Below the pieces are notes generated by a model. It did no database searches, had not been told where the DNA came from, and saw nothing but the letters and a program-made list of their open reading frames with translations. The position numbers and the translations under genes are program-made. A stretch of DNA of 54,188 nucleotides from Candidatus Nitrosocosmicus sp. (GTDB lineage: Archaea > Thermoproteota > Nitrososphaeria > Nitrososphaerales > Nitrososphaeraceae), in the NCBI GenBank assembly GCA_025934495.1, contig JAICXY010000011.1:1-54188 (forward strand), written 5' to 3'. Below are positions 35,969 through 45,261 of this stretch, piece after piece. Every line of letters starts with the position of its first letter. Within the stretch, counting starts at the first letter, position 1.

Positions 35969-36352
35969 TCAAAGACTATTTATTATTTTTAAATATTCTT
36001 TTATCATCTCTGAATCTGTAATACCTTGTATTACAAATGGTTCACCGGATTCGAGAATGATATCCATGGCTACTGCATTATATGGTATGTCGAACTTTTC
36101 AATAATTTCTGTATTCTCTGTTTCAAAAATTTTTACTTCTTTACCTTCGATTATTTTAAATCCTATTATTTTGTCGATTTTTCTATTTCCTGATCCTCCA
36201 CCTCTGCCACCAGCCGAACCGAGCGATTCTTCTACCATGAGAATAAAAACTATATTTTCAATGTTTTTATTTTTATTTAATGTAATATCATTTAAAGAAA
36301 CTATGAGTTTTCTTTTTGGTAATTGTAAAATTTGACTTAAACTGTTTTCCAT
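35969..36352 (-). CDS. Conserved-looking protein of unknown function
   Basis: 127 residues, no signal or membrane segment. Two strand-rich parts (QLPKRKLIVSLNDITL, IENIVFILMVEESLG and KIIGFKIIEGKEVKIFETEN) flank a short Gly-rich insertion (GSAGGRGGGSGNRK). The C-terminal part is VAMDIILESGEPFVIQGITD with a helix. It looks like a small alpha/beta protein. No family recognised. It converges on the primase operon (6 bases apart) and starts 60 bases from a MITE. Confidence 0.6.
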   Translation of the reverse strand: MENSLSQILQLPKRKLIVSLNDITLNKNKNIENIVFILMVEESLGSAGGRGGGSGNRKIDKIIGFKIIEGKEVKIFETENTEIIEKFDIPYNAVAMDIILESGEPFVIQGITDSEMIKEYLKIINSL

Positions 36353-36413
36353 GTCAAATACATAGGTATGTCCAAATTAAAAATCTGTTGAAAATTACTA
36401 CATTACACTACTA

Positions 36414-36553
36414 TGCTTTGTTGCATGATTGTACTGTATCATTATTTAACTTTTTGTTGATAGAATAAACGAAAACAATTAAAATTAGATCAGATCATTA
36501 TTGTTCTAAATGGATCAGAGTTTAATTGTTTTTTTGAATCAGGCAACAAAGCA
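36414..36553 (+). repeat. MITE copy 4, about 140 bp
   Basis: Bounded by TGCTTTGTTGCATGATTG and GAATCAGGCAACAAAGCA. The interior (TTTTTGTTGATAG, then AAACGAAAACAATTAAAATT) aligns with copy 1 at 5635 in the same orientation. It lies in the intergenic region between the unknown gene and mtnA. Flanks CACTACTA and CCACCACTA look similar but do not give a clean target duplication. This is the only copy inside the core-gene part of the window. Confidence 0.75.
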
Positions 36554-36628
36554 CCACCACACCACCACTAATATTATTATTATGTCTTTTTGGTAGAAAT
36601 AAATAATCATTCTTTGTTTTTTTGTTAT

Positions 36629-37693
36629 ATGTCTATAGAAGGTAATGACAATGCTTTATTAACCATAACGTGGGATGATGCCGGTTTAGGTTCTGTCAGA
36701 TTGATAGATCAGACGAAATTGCCTGAAACTTTGGAGTATATTGTTTGTAAAAATCATTATGAAGTAGCTAATGCTATAAAAAACTTGTCTATTAGGGGTG
36801 CCCCTGCAATTGGTGTTGCAGCTGCTATGGGACTTGCACTTTATGCTGTTAACTATAATTCTAATAATAAAGAGGAGTTATTTTCTGGGCTTTGGACTGC
36901 TTATGATATTCTATTAAAAACAAGACCAACTGCTATTAATTTGAAATGGGGCTTGGATAAGATAATGGCGGAATCAGCCAAATACGACACTGTCCATGAA
37001 ATTAAAGAGAATATTATTAAAATGGTAAAAGAAATGTCAGATGATGATATTAAGGCCAATAAAAACATGGGGCGATTTGGTTCTGATCTCATTAATAATG
37101 GAGATGTAATAATGACACATTGTAATGCAGGTGCACTAGCTACCGTGTCTTACGGGACTGCACTTGGTGTTTTACGATCTGCCAAAGAATCTGGAAAAAA
37201 AATAAGTGTATTTGCAACCGAGACAAGACCTGTTATGCAAGGTTCAAGACTTACTGCTTTTGAATTAATTTATGATAAAATTGACGTAAGTTTAGTACCC
37301 GATACCGCTGTGGGTTATCTTATGATGAATAAAATGATTGATAAAGTTGTAGTTGGTGCAGATAGAATATTAAAAAGCGGACATGTATTCAATAAAATTG
37401 GAACATACCAGGTTGCACTATTGGCCAATTCGCATAATGTCCCATTTTATGTGGCTGCCCCTCTTTCTACTTTTGATTTAGAGAGTGATCTTGATAGCAT
37501 TGTTATAGAAGAGCGATCTGCAGATGAAGTAGTAAAAATTGCAGGTAAAAGGATAGCTCCTAAAGAAGTTAGAGTTTTTAACCCTGCATTTGATATTACT
37601 CCCCCAAACTTGATAACTGGTATAATCACAGAGAAAGGAATTTTAAATCCTCCTTTTGAAAAAAGTATTTTTGAGGTATTTGAAATCAAATGA
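36629..37693 (+). CDS. mtnA: S-methyl-5-thioribose-1-phosphate isomerase (MtnA/eIF2B-like)
   Basis: An isomerase of the methionine salvage pathway, 354 residues from the ATG at 36629; an earlier TTG start adds 13 hydrophobic, unconserved residues. Conserved blocks are LSIRGAPAIGVAAAMGLAL, KTRPTAINLKWGL, the catalytic Cys in THCNAGALATVSYGTALGV, ETRPVMQGSRLTAFEL, and the catalytic Asp in VVVGADRIL. The C-terminal FNPAFDITPPNLITGIITEK is also standard. The related ribose-1,5-bisphosphate isomerase is the main alternative, but the RPTA-INL block favours MtnA. No other salvage gene is next to it. Confidence 0.88.
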   Translation: MSIEGNDNALLTITWDDAGLGSVRLIDQTKLPETLEYIVCKNHYEVANAIKNLSIRGAPAIGVAAAMGLALYAVNYNSNNKEELFSGLWTAYDILLKTRPTAINLKWGLDKIMAESAKYDTVHEIKENIIKMVKEMSDDDIKANKNMGRFGSDLINNGDVIMTHCNAGALATVSYGTALGVLRSAKESGKKISVFATETRPVMQGSRLTAFELIYDKIDVSLVPDTAVGYLMMNKMIDKVVVGADRILKSGHVFNKIGTYQVALLANSHNVPFYVAAPLSTFDLESDLDSIVIEERSADEVVKIAGKRIAPKEVRVFNPAFDITPPNLITGIITEKGILNPPFEKSIFEVFEIK

Positions 37694-37765
37694 TTATGCC
37701 TAATATAAATAAATTATAAATTAAAAAATAAAATAAAATTTAAAAAGCAGGTAATTACAATTTGA

Positions 37766-38389
37766 ATGGTGAATCCACAGCAAATTTCAAAGGAGCAGGT
37801 ATTTTCAGAATTACGTAAATGCATGGATCCTGAAGTACCAGTCAATGTTGTTGATTTGGGTTTGATTTATGGAGTAAATGTATCTGATAAAAATGATGTA
37901 GATATAAAAATGACTATGACAACTAGGGGTTGTCCGTTACATGATACATTGGTAGGTGATGTAAAAAAATACTTGAATAAACTAGATGGGATTGGTTTGA
38001 TTAATGTGGAGATTGTATGGGATCCACCGTGGTCAATTGAAAAAATGAATCCTGCGGTTAGAGAAAAACTTGGATACGGGAAACCTTCTCTTAGATTTCA
38101 AATTGATTATAATACCTTTTTGCCGTTAAAAAAAGGAAAAATGTTACAGCAAGAAGATGGTTCTATATCCTTAGTAAACGAAAAAGAACAGGGTTTTATG
38201 GTGAATGAGAATATAGTGAATTTCTGGAATAGCTGCGATGGTAATAAAACAATTAACCAATTGGCTGATAGTTTCTCTGCAAAACTGAACTTGCCACGAC
38301 AGCAAGTTGAACAAGAGGTAGTCCAATTAATCCAACAATTGCTAGAGGCAGAACTACTAAATCCACCATCAACACCAACACCAAAATAA
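37766..38389 (+). CDS. DUF59 (MIP18/SufT-like) and PqqD-like fusion protein
   Basis: 207 residues with two parts. Residues 8-105 are a DUF59 domain (LRKCMDPEVPVNVVDLGLIY, then MTMTTRGCPLHDTLVGDVKK and VEIVWDPPWSIEKM), the fold of SufT and MIP18 proteins that help deliver iron-sulfur clusters; the conserved Cys is in RGCPLHD. Residues 120-195 (GFMVNENIVNFWNSCDGNKT, INQLADSFSAKLN) resemble PqqD-type peptide-binding domains. The tail is Pro/Thr-rich. ATG start. An iron-sulfur or cofactor maturation role is likely; what the PqqD-like part binds is unknown. Confidence 0.8.
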   Translation: MVNPQQISKEQVFSELRKCMDPEVPVNVVDLGLIYGVNVSDKNDVDIKMTMTTRGCPLHDTLVGDVKKYLNKLDGIGLINVEIVWDPPWSIEKMNPAVREKLGYGKPSLRFQIDYNTFLPLKKGKMLQQEDGSISLVNEKEQGFMVNENIVNFWNSCDGNKTINQLADSFSAKLNLPRQQVEQEVVQLIQQLLEAELLNPPSTPTPK

Positions 38390-39420
38390 TTTCTTCTATG
38401 AAATTATTATATAATATTGTTTAATGAATTTACCTCAACTAAATATATTAATTTTGGTAAATTATTGAGTAGGGCGGCGGTGGCGGCGGTATTTAGTTCC
38501 GTTATACATCGAAAGTCTTTATTATCTATCTACTTTAGGCGAATTAGCACCCATTTGTATTTTTTTTCCTGTTCGGATGTAATGTCTTTGAATTGGCGGT
38601 CCAATATGTGCTTGTTCATATGTTGATTGTTGATGTTCTGAATTTTTTTTTATCGATATGGCTATCCTTTTATATTTTGTATTCTCTTGTAGATTTTTCA
38701 CCTGTTTTTGATATACTTGTGAATTTATTTGAAACAAAAACAATAATTAATGTTGATAGTATGAATAACTTGGATATATGGAATAGGTAAATTCTTTCTT
38801 TTCTATATGGATTTTATGATTCCTCTTGTGTTTTTCTATAATGCAAATGAAAATATACTATCTATGATATAACGACTGAGATGATGAGGATGAAAGAGAG
38901 ATTCTGAAGAGGATATGGTTTGCCTTTCTTATTTTCATCCATTTTATCGCTGATTATCCCATATTCAGAAAATCATAAACTAAAAGTATTTTTCTTTTCT
39001 GTTCTGTTAACTTAACGGTTTTATCAACTGTTTTGAATTTATCAACTGTCATTTTTTCTCATCATTTTCAATAATTTATGGTAGTATGACTGAAATTCGG
39101 ATAAAATTTCATCCATTTTTCCTAATCGCCAAACAAATCCATGTTTAATATAAATTTTTTTTCCTCAAGTTAAGAGCCTTTAAAAGTTATTGTATTTAAT
39201 TAACTATGGATGGTAATGATTATATTTCTGTATTTAGATTGTGTGTTTGTTTTAAGTTTTATAAGTAATGATGTTTTTATTTAATGGTAACATGTTTAAG
39301 GTTGATGGCGAAATAAATAAATCGTTGTATTCTTATTTCATTTTCCTTTTTTTTAAGCGTCTGCTGCTTGTCTAATGTTGCAACCAAGATATAATAACAG
39401 GTAAATAAATTAAACAATTT
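38390..39420. other. Long gap without a gene; GC-rich patch
   Basis: About 1,030 bases with no convincing frame. At 38469-38491 a G-rich patch (GGGCGGCGGTGGCGGCGGTA) stands out from the AT-rich surroundings. A short minus-strand frame near 39050-39150 reads like protein but is under 40 codons and lacks a usable start. The promoter of the nucleotide-sugar dehydrogenase must be near the right edge. Confidence 0.4.
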
Positions 39421-40827
39421 GTGATATTATTGAAGGATAAAACAAGTAAAGAATTTACATCAAATAATTCTTTAGATTTGGAAACACCGGATTCAATTGC
39501 GAAGAAGATTCAATCCGGTGAATATCTTGTTGCTGTATATGGGTTGGGTCATATCGGTGCTTCTATAGCATCGTCTTGGCTGAGATCTGGTGTTACTATA
39601 ATAGGTGTAGATAAATCCCAAAATGTAATGGAGAATGCAAAAAAAGGGTTTACTCATATACCTGAACCTGGTGTTAATGAAGCTTTTAGTGATGGTATAA
39701 AAAATGGAAAATTTTTAATTTATGAAGATCCAATTAAAGCTTCGACCGATTCAAAATTGAAAATGATCTGTGTTCCAGTTTTGCTTAAAAGTAAAAAATC
39801 CGATCTAAATGCAGTAGGTGAGGTTGCGGTATCTATTGGTAAAGGTTTAAAAAAAAATGATATTGTTTCTTTTCATCCATCAGTTCCTCCATCAACAACA
39901 GAAAAATATTTAATCCCTATTCTGGAAAAATCAAGCAAATTAAAATCAAGCAAGGATTTTTTTGTTATTTATAATCCTGAACGAATTTATGAAGGTCGTG
40001 CAATTCAAGATATTGAGGAAGGTTATCCTGGGATAGTCTCAGGATCTGAAAAGTATAGTTTGGACTTGGCTGAAAAAATATTCTCTCTTTTATATAAAAA
40101 AGGCGTTATTAAAATTTCTAGTATTAAAACAGCAGAAGCCGAAAAACTATTTGAAGGTATTTATAGAGATGTTAACATTGCTCTTGCGAATGAATTATCT
40201 GCCGTCTGTGAAAAATTAGGTATTGATTTTTGGGAGGCAAGAAATGCAGCAAATTCTCAACCATTTTGCCATATCCATAAGCCTGGAATAGGCGTTGGAG
40301 GAGCTTGCATTCCTATTTATCCTCATTTTATCTTGGAAGTCGCAGGTAAAAACAAAATTGAATGTAAATTAACCAAAACAAGCCGAACAATCAACGATAA
40401 CATGCCTTTATATGCAATATCTAATGCATTAAAATTAATTACAAAAAAGGATGTAAAAAAATCTAAAATAACTATATTGGGATTAGCCTTTAGAGGAGGA
40501 GTTGCAGATACTCGCCTTTCTCCTACATACGTTTTGGTAAGAAAGTTATTGCAATTGAATGTTACAAGTATAATAATTCATGATCCATTGTCTAATGATG
40601 AATTACTAGTTGCTAAAAATAAAACAATAAAAATAACAAATGACCTTGATTATGCAATAAAAAACCGTGATTTAATAATTTTGGCTACTGATCATAAAGA
40701 GTATTCTAGTTTATCCAAAGAACAAACAGGAAAAACTCCAATTTATGATGGTCGTGGTTTATTGAATCAAAATTCATTTGATGCTAAATTATTTAAAGGG
40801 ATTGGTCGACCTTATATTAAACAATAA
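39421..40827 (+). CDS. Nucleotide-sugar dehydrogenase (UDP-glucose/UDP-ManNAc dehydrogenase family)
   Basis: An NAD-dependent enzyme of 468 residues that oxidises a UDP-sugar to its uronic acid for surface glycan or N-glycan synthesis. The Rossmann motif is VYGLGHIGASIA (39-50). KMICVPVLLKSKKSD, FHPSVPPSTTEKYLIP and YNPERIYEGRA follow. The catalytic cysteine is in GVGGACIPIYPHFI, and RTINDNMPLYAI and LGLAFRGGVADTR mark the C-terminal domain. The NPERIYEG form suggests the WecC (UDP-ManNAc) side of the family. The start is GTG; the first 30 residues are not conserved. No glycan cluster is adjacent. Confidence 0.88.
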   Translation: MILLKDKTSKEFTSNNSLDLETPDSIAKKIQSGEYLVAVYGLGHIGASIASSWLRSGVTIIGVDKSQNVMENAKKGFTHIPEPGVNEAFSDGIKNGKFLIYEDPIKASTDSKLKMICVPVLLKSKKSDLNAVGEVAVSIGKGLKKNDIVSFHPSVPPSTTEKYLIPILEKSSKLKSSKDFFVIYNPERIYEGRAIQDIEEGYPGIVSGSEKYSLDLAEKIFSLLYKKGVIKISSIKTAEAEKLFEGIYRDVNIALANELSAVCEKLGIDFWEARNAANSQPFCHIHKPGIGVGGACIPIYPHFILEVAGKNKIECKLTKTSRTINDNMPLYAISNALKLITKKDVKKSKITILGLAFRGGVADTRLSPTYVLVRKLLQLNVTSIIIHDPLSNDELLVAKNKTIKITNDLDYAIKNRDLIILATDHKEYSSLSKEQTGKTPIYDGRGLLNQNSFDAKLFKGIGRPYIKQ

Positions 40828-40908
40828 AAAATTAATCTATTGTTTTTGTATATTTCATAATATACAAAATTTGAAAACATTTATTTTATTTTAAATATAT
40901 GGTAATAT

Positions 40909-41454
40909 GTGGTTAAAACATTATCATCTCAAAAGTTGGTATCTGGTTCGGTATCTCCTGATTTTTTACTAAAAGGTGTTGATAATAAGATGTATTCTTT
41001 AAAAGACTTTGATTCAAAATCATTTCTTGTAGTTTTCATGTGTAATCATTGTCCCTATGTTAAAGCAAGAATAAATGATATTGTTAGCTTGCAGTCTAAA
41101 TTTGATATCTCTGATTTACAAGTTATTGGAATTAATAGTAACGATCCTAATTATGAGGGTGAAGGATTTGATAATATGGTAGAATTTTCTAAAGAATACT
41201 CCCTTAATTTTCCATATTTGATTGATGATACGCAGAATATAGCAAAAGAATTTGGTGCTGTTTGTACTCCTGATCCATTTTTATTTGATGAAAATAAACG
41301 ATTAGTTTTTCATGGTAAAATTAATGATGCATTGGAACCTAGTACCAAACCATCATATAATACCATGGAAGAGAACATTAATAAAGTATTAAAAGGACAG
41401 CCAATAGAGAGAGACTTTGATCCATCTATAGGTTGTTCAATAAAATGGAAGTAA
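40909..41454 (+). CDS. Thioredoxin-fold protein (AhpC/TSA-like)
   Basis: 181 residues. The core FLVVFMCNHCPYVKARINDI contains a C-x-x-C pair (Cys45, Cys48), followed by VIGINSNDPNYEGEGFDNMV and FPYLIDDTQNIAKEFGAVCT. This matches the family of redoxin-like proteins with a CNHCPY motif that carry out disulfide reduction rather than peroxide reduction. The C-terminal Cys in SIGCSIKWK is typical of the family. The start is GTG. It lies 80 bases after the nucleotide-sugar dehydrogenase and 110 before pepA. Confidence 0.87.
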   Translation: MVKTLSSQKLVSGSVSPDFLLKGVDNKMYSLKDFDSKSFLVVFMCNHCPYVKARINDIVSLQSKFDISDLQVIGINSNDPNYEGEGFDNMVEFSKEYSLNFPYLIDDTQNIAKEFGAVCTPDPFLFDENKRLVFHGKINDALEPSTKPSYNTMEENINKVLKGQPIERDFDPSIGCSIKWK

Positions 41455-41563
41455 TCATGATTTTATATAAATAAACTCATTACCATTATAATTTTATTTT
41501 TTATTGTTTATATTAGTTTCAAATTAGATAAGTAATTATTAAATATGTTTTTTAATTGGTGTT

Positions 41564-43078
41564 ATGGTAAAAATTTCCGTAAAAAATTACAATCAAGTTG
41601 ATTTAACAAATAGTTTATTAGTTATAGGTATTTATGAGGATAATAATGACCTTGGTTATTTAAATAACCTAACTCCTCTTGATCTGCAAGAAAAAATTAA
41701 TGACATGATAATTACTATACCTGAAGTACCAAAGAAGTTTGGAAAAAATTTGTTATTTTTATATAAGGGTGACAATGATAAATATATTAGAATTTTATTA
41801 CTCGGATTAGGAAAATATAATGAATTAGATCATAATAAAATTCGTCAACTTGGTGGTATTATTTCTACAAAGGCAAAAGAGTTACAATCTGAAAATATTG
41901 TTGTTTCAAATTTTTATAAGACTACTATAAAGAATGTTGAAACTATTGTAGAGGGGCTTTCTCTTTCATTATATGAATTCAATAAATATAAAAGTAATGG
42001 TGAAATCAAATCAAATTTCTTCGATTCTTGTAATGTGGATATAATAATATTTGATGAAAGTAATCAATTAGAATTAGAACAAATAATCAAAAAAACTTTG
42101 ATAATTGTTCAGTCAGTTTGTTATGCTCGGGATCTTGCTAATTCTCCACCTAATATTCTTACGCCTGCTGAGGTTGCAAATTCTGCATTATCACTTGAGG
42201 ATACGGACAAAATAAAAGTTAAAATTTTGGACAAGTATCAAATGGAAAATTTAGGATTAAATGGTATAATATCAGTTGGTAAGGGTAGCGAAAACCCGCC
42301 AAAATTAATAATAATGGAGCATAATCAAGGAGCGCCCGGTGATAAACCAATTATGTTGGTTGGCAAAGCTGTTACTTTTGATACCGGTGGTATTTCTATC
42401 AAACCCAGTGAGAAAATGGATGAAATGAAATTCGATAAAAGTGGGGGTTGTAATATTTTGGGTATATTCAAAGCATTGAGTATGTTAAATATTCCACTCA
42501 ATATTGTTGGGATTGTACCTTCGGTTGAAAATATGCCTTCTAGTTCTGCATATAGGCCTGGTGACATTTTAAAGATGTACAATGGCAAAACTGTAGAAGT
42601 TCTAAATACTGACGCAGAAGGAAGGTTGATTTTGGCAGATGCTCTATCTTATGGATTAGAGCGTTATTCTCCCAAATGTATTATTGATTTTGCGACACTA
42701 ACTGGGGCATGTATAATTGCATTGGGAGCAAATGTAGCAGGAATAATTGGCAATAATGATGATTTTATTCAAAAGATTATTCATAGTTCTGTTGAAACGG
42801 GTGAAAAAATTTGGCAACTGCCATTATTTGATGAATATTATGATTTGATAAAAAGTAATGTTGCAAACATTAAAAATATTGGCGGTAGGACCGGTGGTGC
42901 TATCACCGCAGCTGCATTTTTGTCACATTTTGTTGATGATGTACCTTGGGCTCATCTTGATATCGCAGGTACGGCATGGACTCAGGATGGTACTATTGAA
43001 AAAAGTTATAATCCAAAAGGTGCTACTGGTTTTGGTATTCGAATGATTGTTAAATTGTTAGAATCGAATATTTTGTAA
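41564..43078 (+). CDS. pepA: Leucyl aminopeptidase (M17 family, PepA)
   Basis: A cytosolic two-metal aminopeptidase of 504 residues. The N-terminal macro-like domain (residues 1-170) is followed by the catalytic domain: YARDLANSPPNILTP, then VGKAVTFDTGGISIKPSEKM (Lys268, Asp273, Lys280), FDKSGG with Asp291, and NTDAEGRLILADAL (Asp350, Glu352, Arg354), all needed for metal binding and catalysis. GGAITAAAFLSHFVD and WAHLDIAGTAW close the active site. ATG start. It converges on the 5S rRNA gene 130 bases away. Confidence 0.95.
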   Translation: MVKISVKNYNQVDLTNSLLVIGIYEDNNDLGYLNNLTPLDLQEKINDMIITIPEVPKKFGKNLLFLYKGDNDKYIRILLLGLGKYNELDHNKIRQLGGIISTKAKELQSENIVVSNFYKTTIKNVETIVEGLSLSLYEFNKYKSNGEIKSNFFDSCNVDIIIFDESNQLELEQIIKKTLIIVQSVCYARDLANSPPNILTPAEVANSALSLEDTDKIKVKILDKYQMENLGLNGIISVGKGSENPPKLIIMEHNQGAPGDKPIMLVGKAVTFDTGGISIKPSEKMDEMKFDKSGGCNILGIFKALSMLNIPLNIVGIVPSVENMPSSSAYRPGDILKMYNGKTVEVLNTDAEGRLILADALSYGLERYSPKCIIDFATLTGACIIALGANVAGIIGNNDDFIQKIIHSSVETGEKIWQLPLFDEYYDLIKSNVANIKNIGGRTGGAITAAAFLSHFVDDVPWAHLDIAGTAWTQDGTIEKSYNPKGATGFGIRMIVKLLESNIL

Positions 43079-43207
43079 AAAAATAAGATACCCTATATTT
43101 TTAAATTTTGGTTAAGGTTCATTTCCTTTTAAAGGACTTGTCTTTTTTTTAGATAATCATAAATATCTTTTTCTTCATATATATTATCTAAGTAAAATTG
43201 AAATAAG

Positions 43208-43324
43208 GGCGCCAGCACTGCTGCTTCCCAACAGCTCACGCATGTCAGTATTCAGCAGCGACACGAGGTTTGACTTCCGGGTTCGGAATGGGTCCGGGTC
43301 GGGCCCTCGCGCTATGGCCGGCTA
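43208..43324 (-). rRNA. rrf: 5S ribosomal RNA
   Basis: On the minus strand the gene begins GCCGGCCATAGCG and ends near GTGCTGGC; the two ends pair as helix I. The conserved archaeal/bacterial internal stretch CCCATTCCGAACCCGGAAGT is present in the right place, followed by the GCTGTTGGG region. Its GC content is far above that of its surroundings. It is not linked to 16S and 23S genes here, as is usual in this lineage. Exact ends are uncertain by a few bases. Confidence 0.93.
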
Positions 43325-43344
43325 CCTATTGTATTATTTGAAGT

Positions 43345-43355
43345 TTATTTATAGT
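43345..43355 (-). promoter_or_regulatory. TATA box of the 5S rRNA gene
   Basis: On the minus strand CTATAAATAAA is centred about 26 bases upstream of the 5S 5' end, the standard archaeal distance. It shows the 5S gene has its own promoter. Confidence 0.6.
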
Positions 43356-43436
43356 TTGCTATTGTATTTGCTTGATTTTAGTCTTTACAATTATTCAGGA
43401 TTTAAATAGGATTCTTGCTAAATATCTTATATCACA

Positions 43437-45245
43437 TTGGATAAACATCTAAATTTTGTTCATAGGGTAGCGGTTCTCGATCAAGAGTTATGCCAACCAA
43501 GAAAATGCGGGCAAGAGTGTATTCTTTATTGTCCTGTAAATAAAACTGGTGGTGAATGTATTGTTCAGAGGCCAGATGATGGGAAGGCTGTTATATTCGA
43601 AGATTTATGCACTGGATGTACGATTTGTGTAAAAAAATGTCCTTTTGATGCTATTGTTATTGTAAACCTTGCCAATGAAGTCGGCGTAGATAAAATTCAT
43701 CAATACGGAATTAACAGTTTTCGACTTTATAAATTGCCTATTCCAAAAGAAGGATCCGTTACTGGATTGGTTGGAAGAAATGGTATGGGTAAATCAACAA
43801 TTATTAATTTACTCTCTGGAAATATAAAACCTAACTTTGGAAATTTTGATAAAGATCTGGATTGGGAAGATATCTTTGATAAAATCTCCAATATTGAACT
43901 AAGAAAACATTTTGAAAAGATTTCTACAAAGTCTTTAAGAACTTCAATAAAGCCACAGCTTGTTTATTTGATACCTAAAATTTTCAAAGGGACTGTAATG
44001 GAGTTATTGAAAAAATATGATGAAAGAAATATGCGAGACCTTTTAATCGATAGTTTGGGTTTAAAAAATTCATTAACCAAAGATGTCTCAACTTTAAGTG
44101 GTGGAGAGCTCCAAAGAGTTGCTGTTGCTGTTGCTGCTTCCAAGGATGCAGATTATTATTTCTTTGATGAACCCTCTTCTTATAACGACATTTATCAAAG
44201 ACTTGCTGTAAGTAAGGTAATCAATAATTTGGCTAAAGATGGCAAGAGTGTGATGATTGTCGAACATGATATGTCTCTACTGGATTATCTTTCTGATAAT
44301 GTTTTTATAATTTATGGGGAGCCTGGATCTTATGGTATAGTTTCAACACTACAAAGTACCAAAATTGGTATCAATAACTTTTTGGAAGGATTTATTCCAA
44401 CAGAAAATGTAAGATTTAGGGATAAATCTTATAGATTCGATATCTCTAACGTTACTGAAAATATGATATCTAATATGTCTATAGTAAGTTATACTTCGAT
44501 GAAAAAAAAGTTGGGAGGGTTTAATCTTAAGGTCAATAATGGTGATATTCATCAGGGTGAAGTTATAGGAATAGTTGGTGCTAATGCTTTAGGAAAAACC
44601 ACATTTATGAAAATGTTATCTGGTTTGGAAAAAATAGATGAAGGTCAATTAGATTCAGAAGTGAGAATATCCTATAAACCACAATATCTAAATCAGGATA
44701 TTGATGGTGATGTACGATCATTACTTTATTCTGTAAATAACGGGCAGCAGTTTGAAGGTTCTTTGATGGAAGAGCAAATTCTAAATCCACTGGGTTTAAG
44801 AAAACTTTATGATAAATCTGTTAAAGGCCTTAGCGGCGGTGAATTGCAAAAAGTTGCTGTATCATTGTCTTTAGTAAGGGATGCCGATATATATGCACTT
44901 GATGAGCCATCTGCTTTTTTGGATATTGAAGATAGGATTTCTTTAGCAAAGTTTGTTCAACGATTGATCAAAGCAAAAGGCAAGTCTGCACTTATTATTG
45001 ATCATGATATTCAACTTATTGACCTAGTTTCTGATACATTGATAATTTTTGATGGTATTCCTGGGGTTAATGGAGTGGGTTCTTCACCAATAACTAAAGA
45101 AATAGGTATGAATGAATTTTTAAAGTCATTGAATATAACATTCAGGAGAGATGAAACTACTGGCCGTCCAAGAGTAAATAAAGAAGAAAGCCGTTTGGAT
45201 AGGTCACAAAAAAAAGATGGAAATTATTACTATATAAAAAAATAA
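43437..45245 (+). CDS. abce1: ABCE1/Rli1 ribosome-recycling ATPase
   Basis: 602 residues; splits ribosomes into subunits after termination. The N-terminal iron-sulfur domain has cysteines 19, 24, 28, 32 and 58, 61, 64, 68 for two [4Fe-4S] clusters (CGQECILYC, CTGCTICVKKCPF). Two ABC domains follow: Walker A GLVGRNGMGKSTI and signature STLSGGELQRVAVAV in the first, GIVGANALGKTTF and GLSGGELQKVAVSL in the second. The start is TTG. It is followed after 16 bases by trm5, so both translation-related genes are likely co-transcribed. Confidence 0.96.
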   Translation: MDKHLNFVHRVAVLDQELCQPRKCGQECILYCPVNKTGGECIVQRPDDGKAVIFEDLCTGCTICVKKCPFDAIVIVNLANEVGVDKIHQYGINSFRLYKLPIPKEGSVTGLVGRNGMGKSTIINLLSGNIKPNFGNFDKDLDWEDIFDKISNIELRKHFEKISTKSLRTSIKPQLVYLIPKIFKGTVMELLKKYDERNMRDLLIDSLGLKNSLTKDVSTLSGGELQRVAVAVAASKDADYYFFDEPSSYNDIYQRLAVSKVINNLAKDGKSVMIVEHDMSLLDYLSDNVFIIYGEPGSYGIVSTLQSTKIGINNFLEGFIPTENVRFRDKSYRFDISNVTENMISNMSIVSYTSMKKKLGGFNLKVNNGDIHQGEVIGIVGANALGKTTFMKMLSGLEKIDEGQLDSEVRISYKPQYLNQDIDGDVRSLLYSVNNGQQFEGSLMEEQILNPLGLRKLYDKSVKGLSGGELQKVAVSLSLVRDADIYALDEPSAFLDIEDRISLAKFVQRLIKAKGKSALIIDHDIQLIDLVSDTLIIFDGIPGVNGVGSSPITKEIGMNEFLKSLNITFRRDETTGRPRVNKEESRLDRSQKKDGNYYYIKK

Positions 45246-45261
45246 TATATGTATTGGTTTC

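Noticed and set aside
38522-38743. 73-codon minus-strand frame in the gap after the DUF59-PqqD gene
   Set aside because: Unusual residue mix and an overlapping frame on the other strand; no sign of coding.
39050-39150. Protein-like stretch near KMDEILSEFQSYYHKLLK on the minus strand
   Set aside because: Flanked by stops and only 24 codons from the first ATG; it could be a remnant, but I cannot support a gene.
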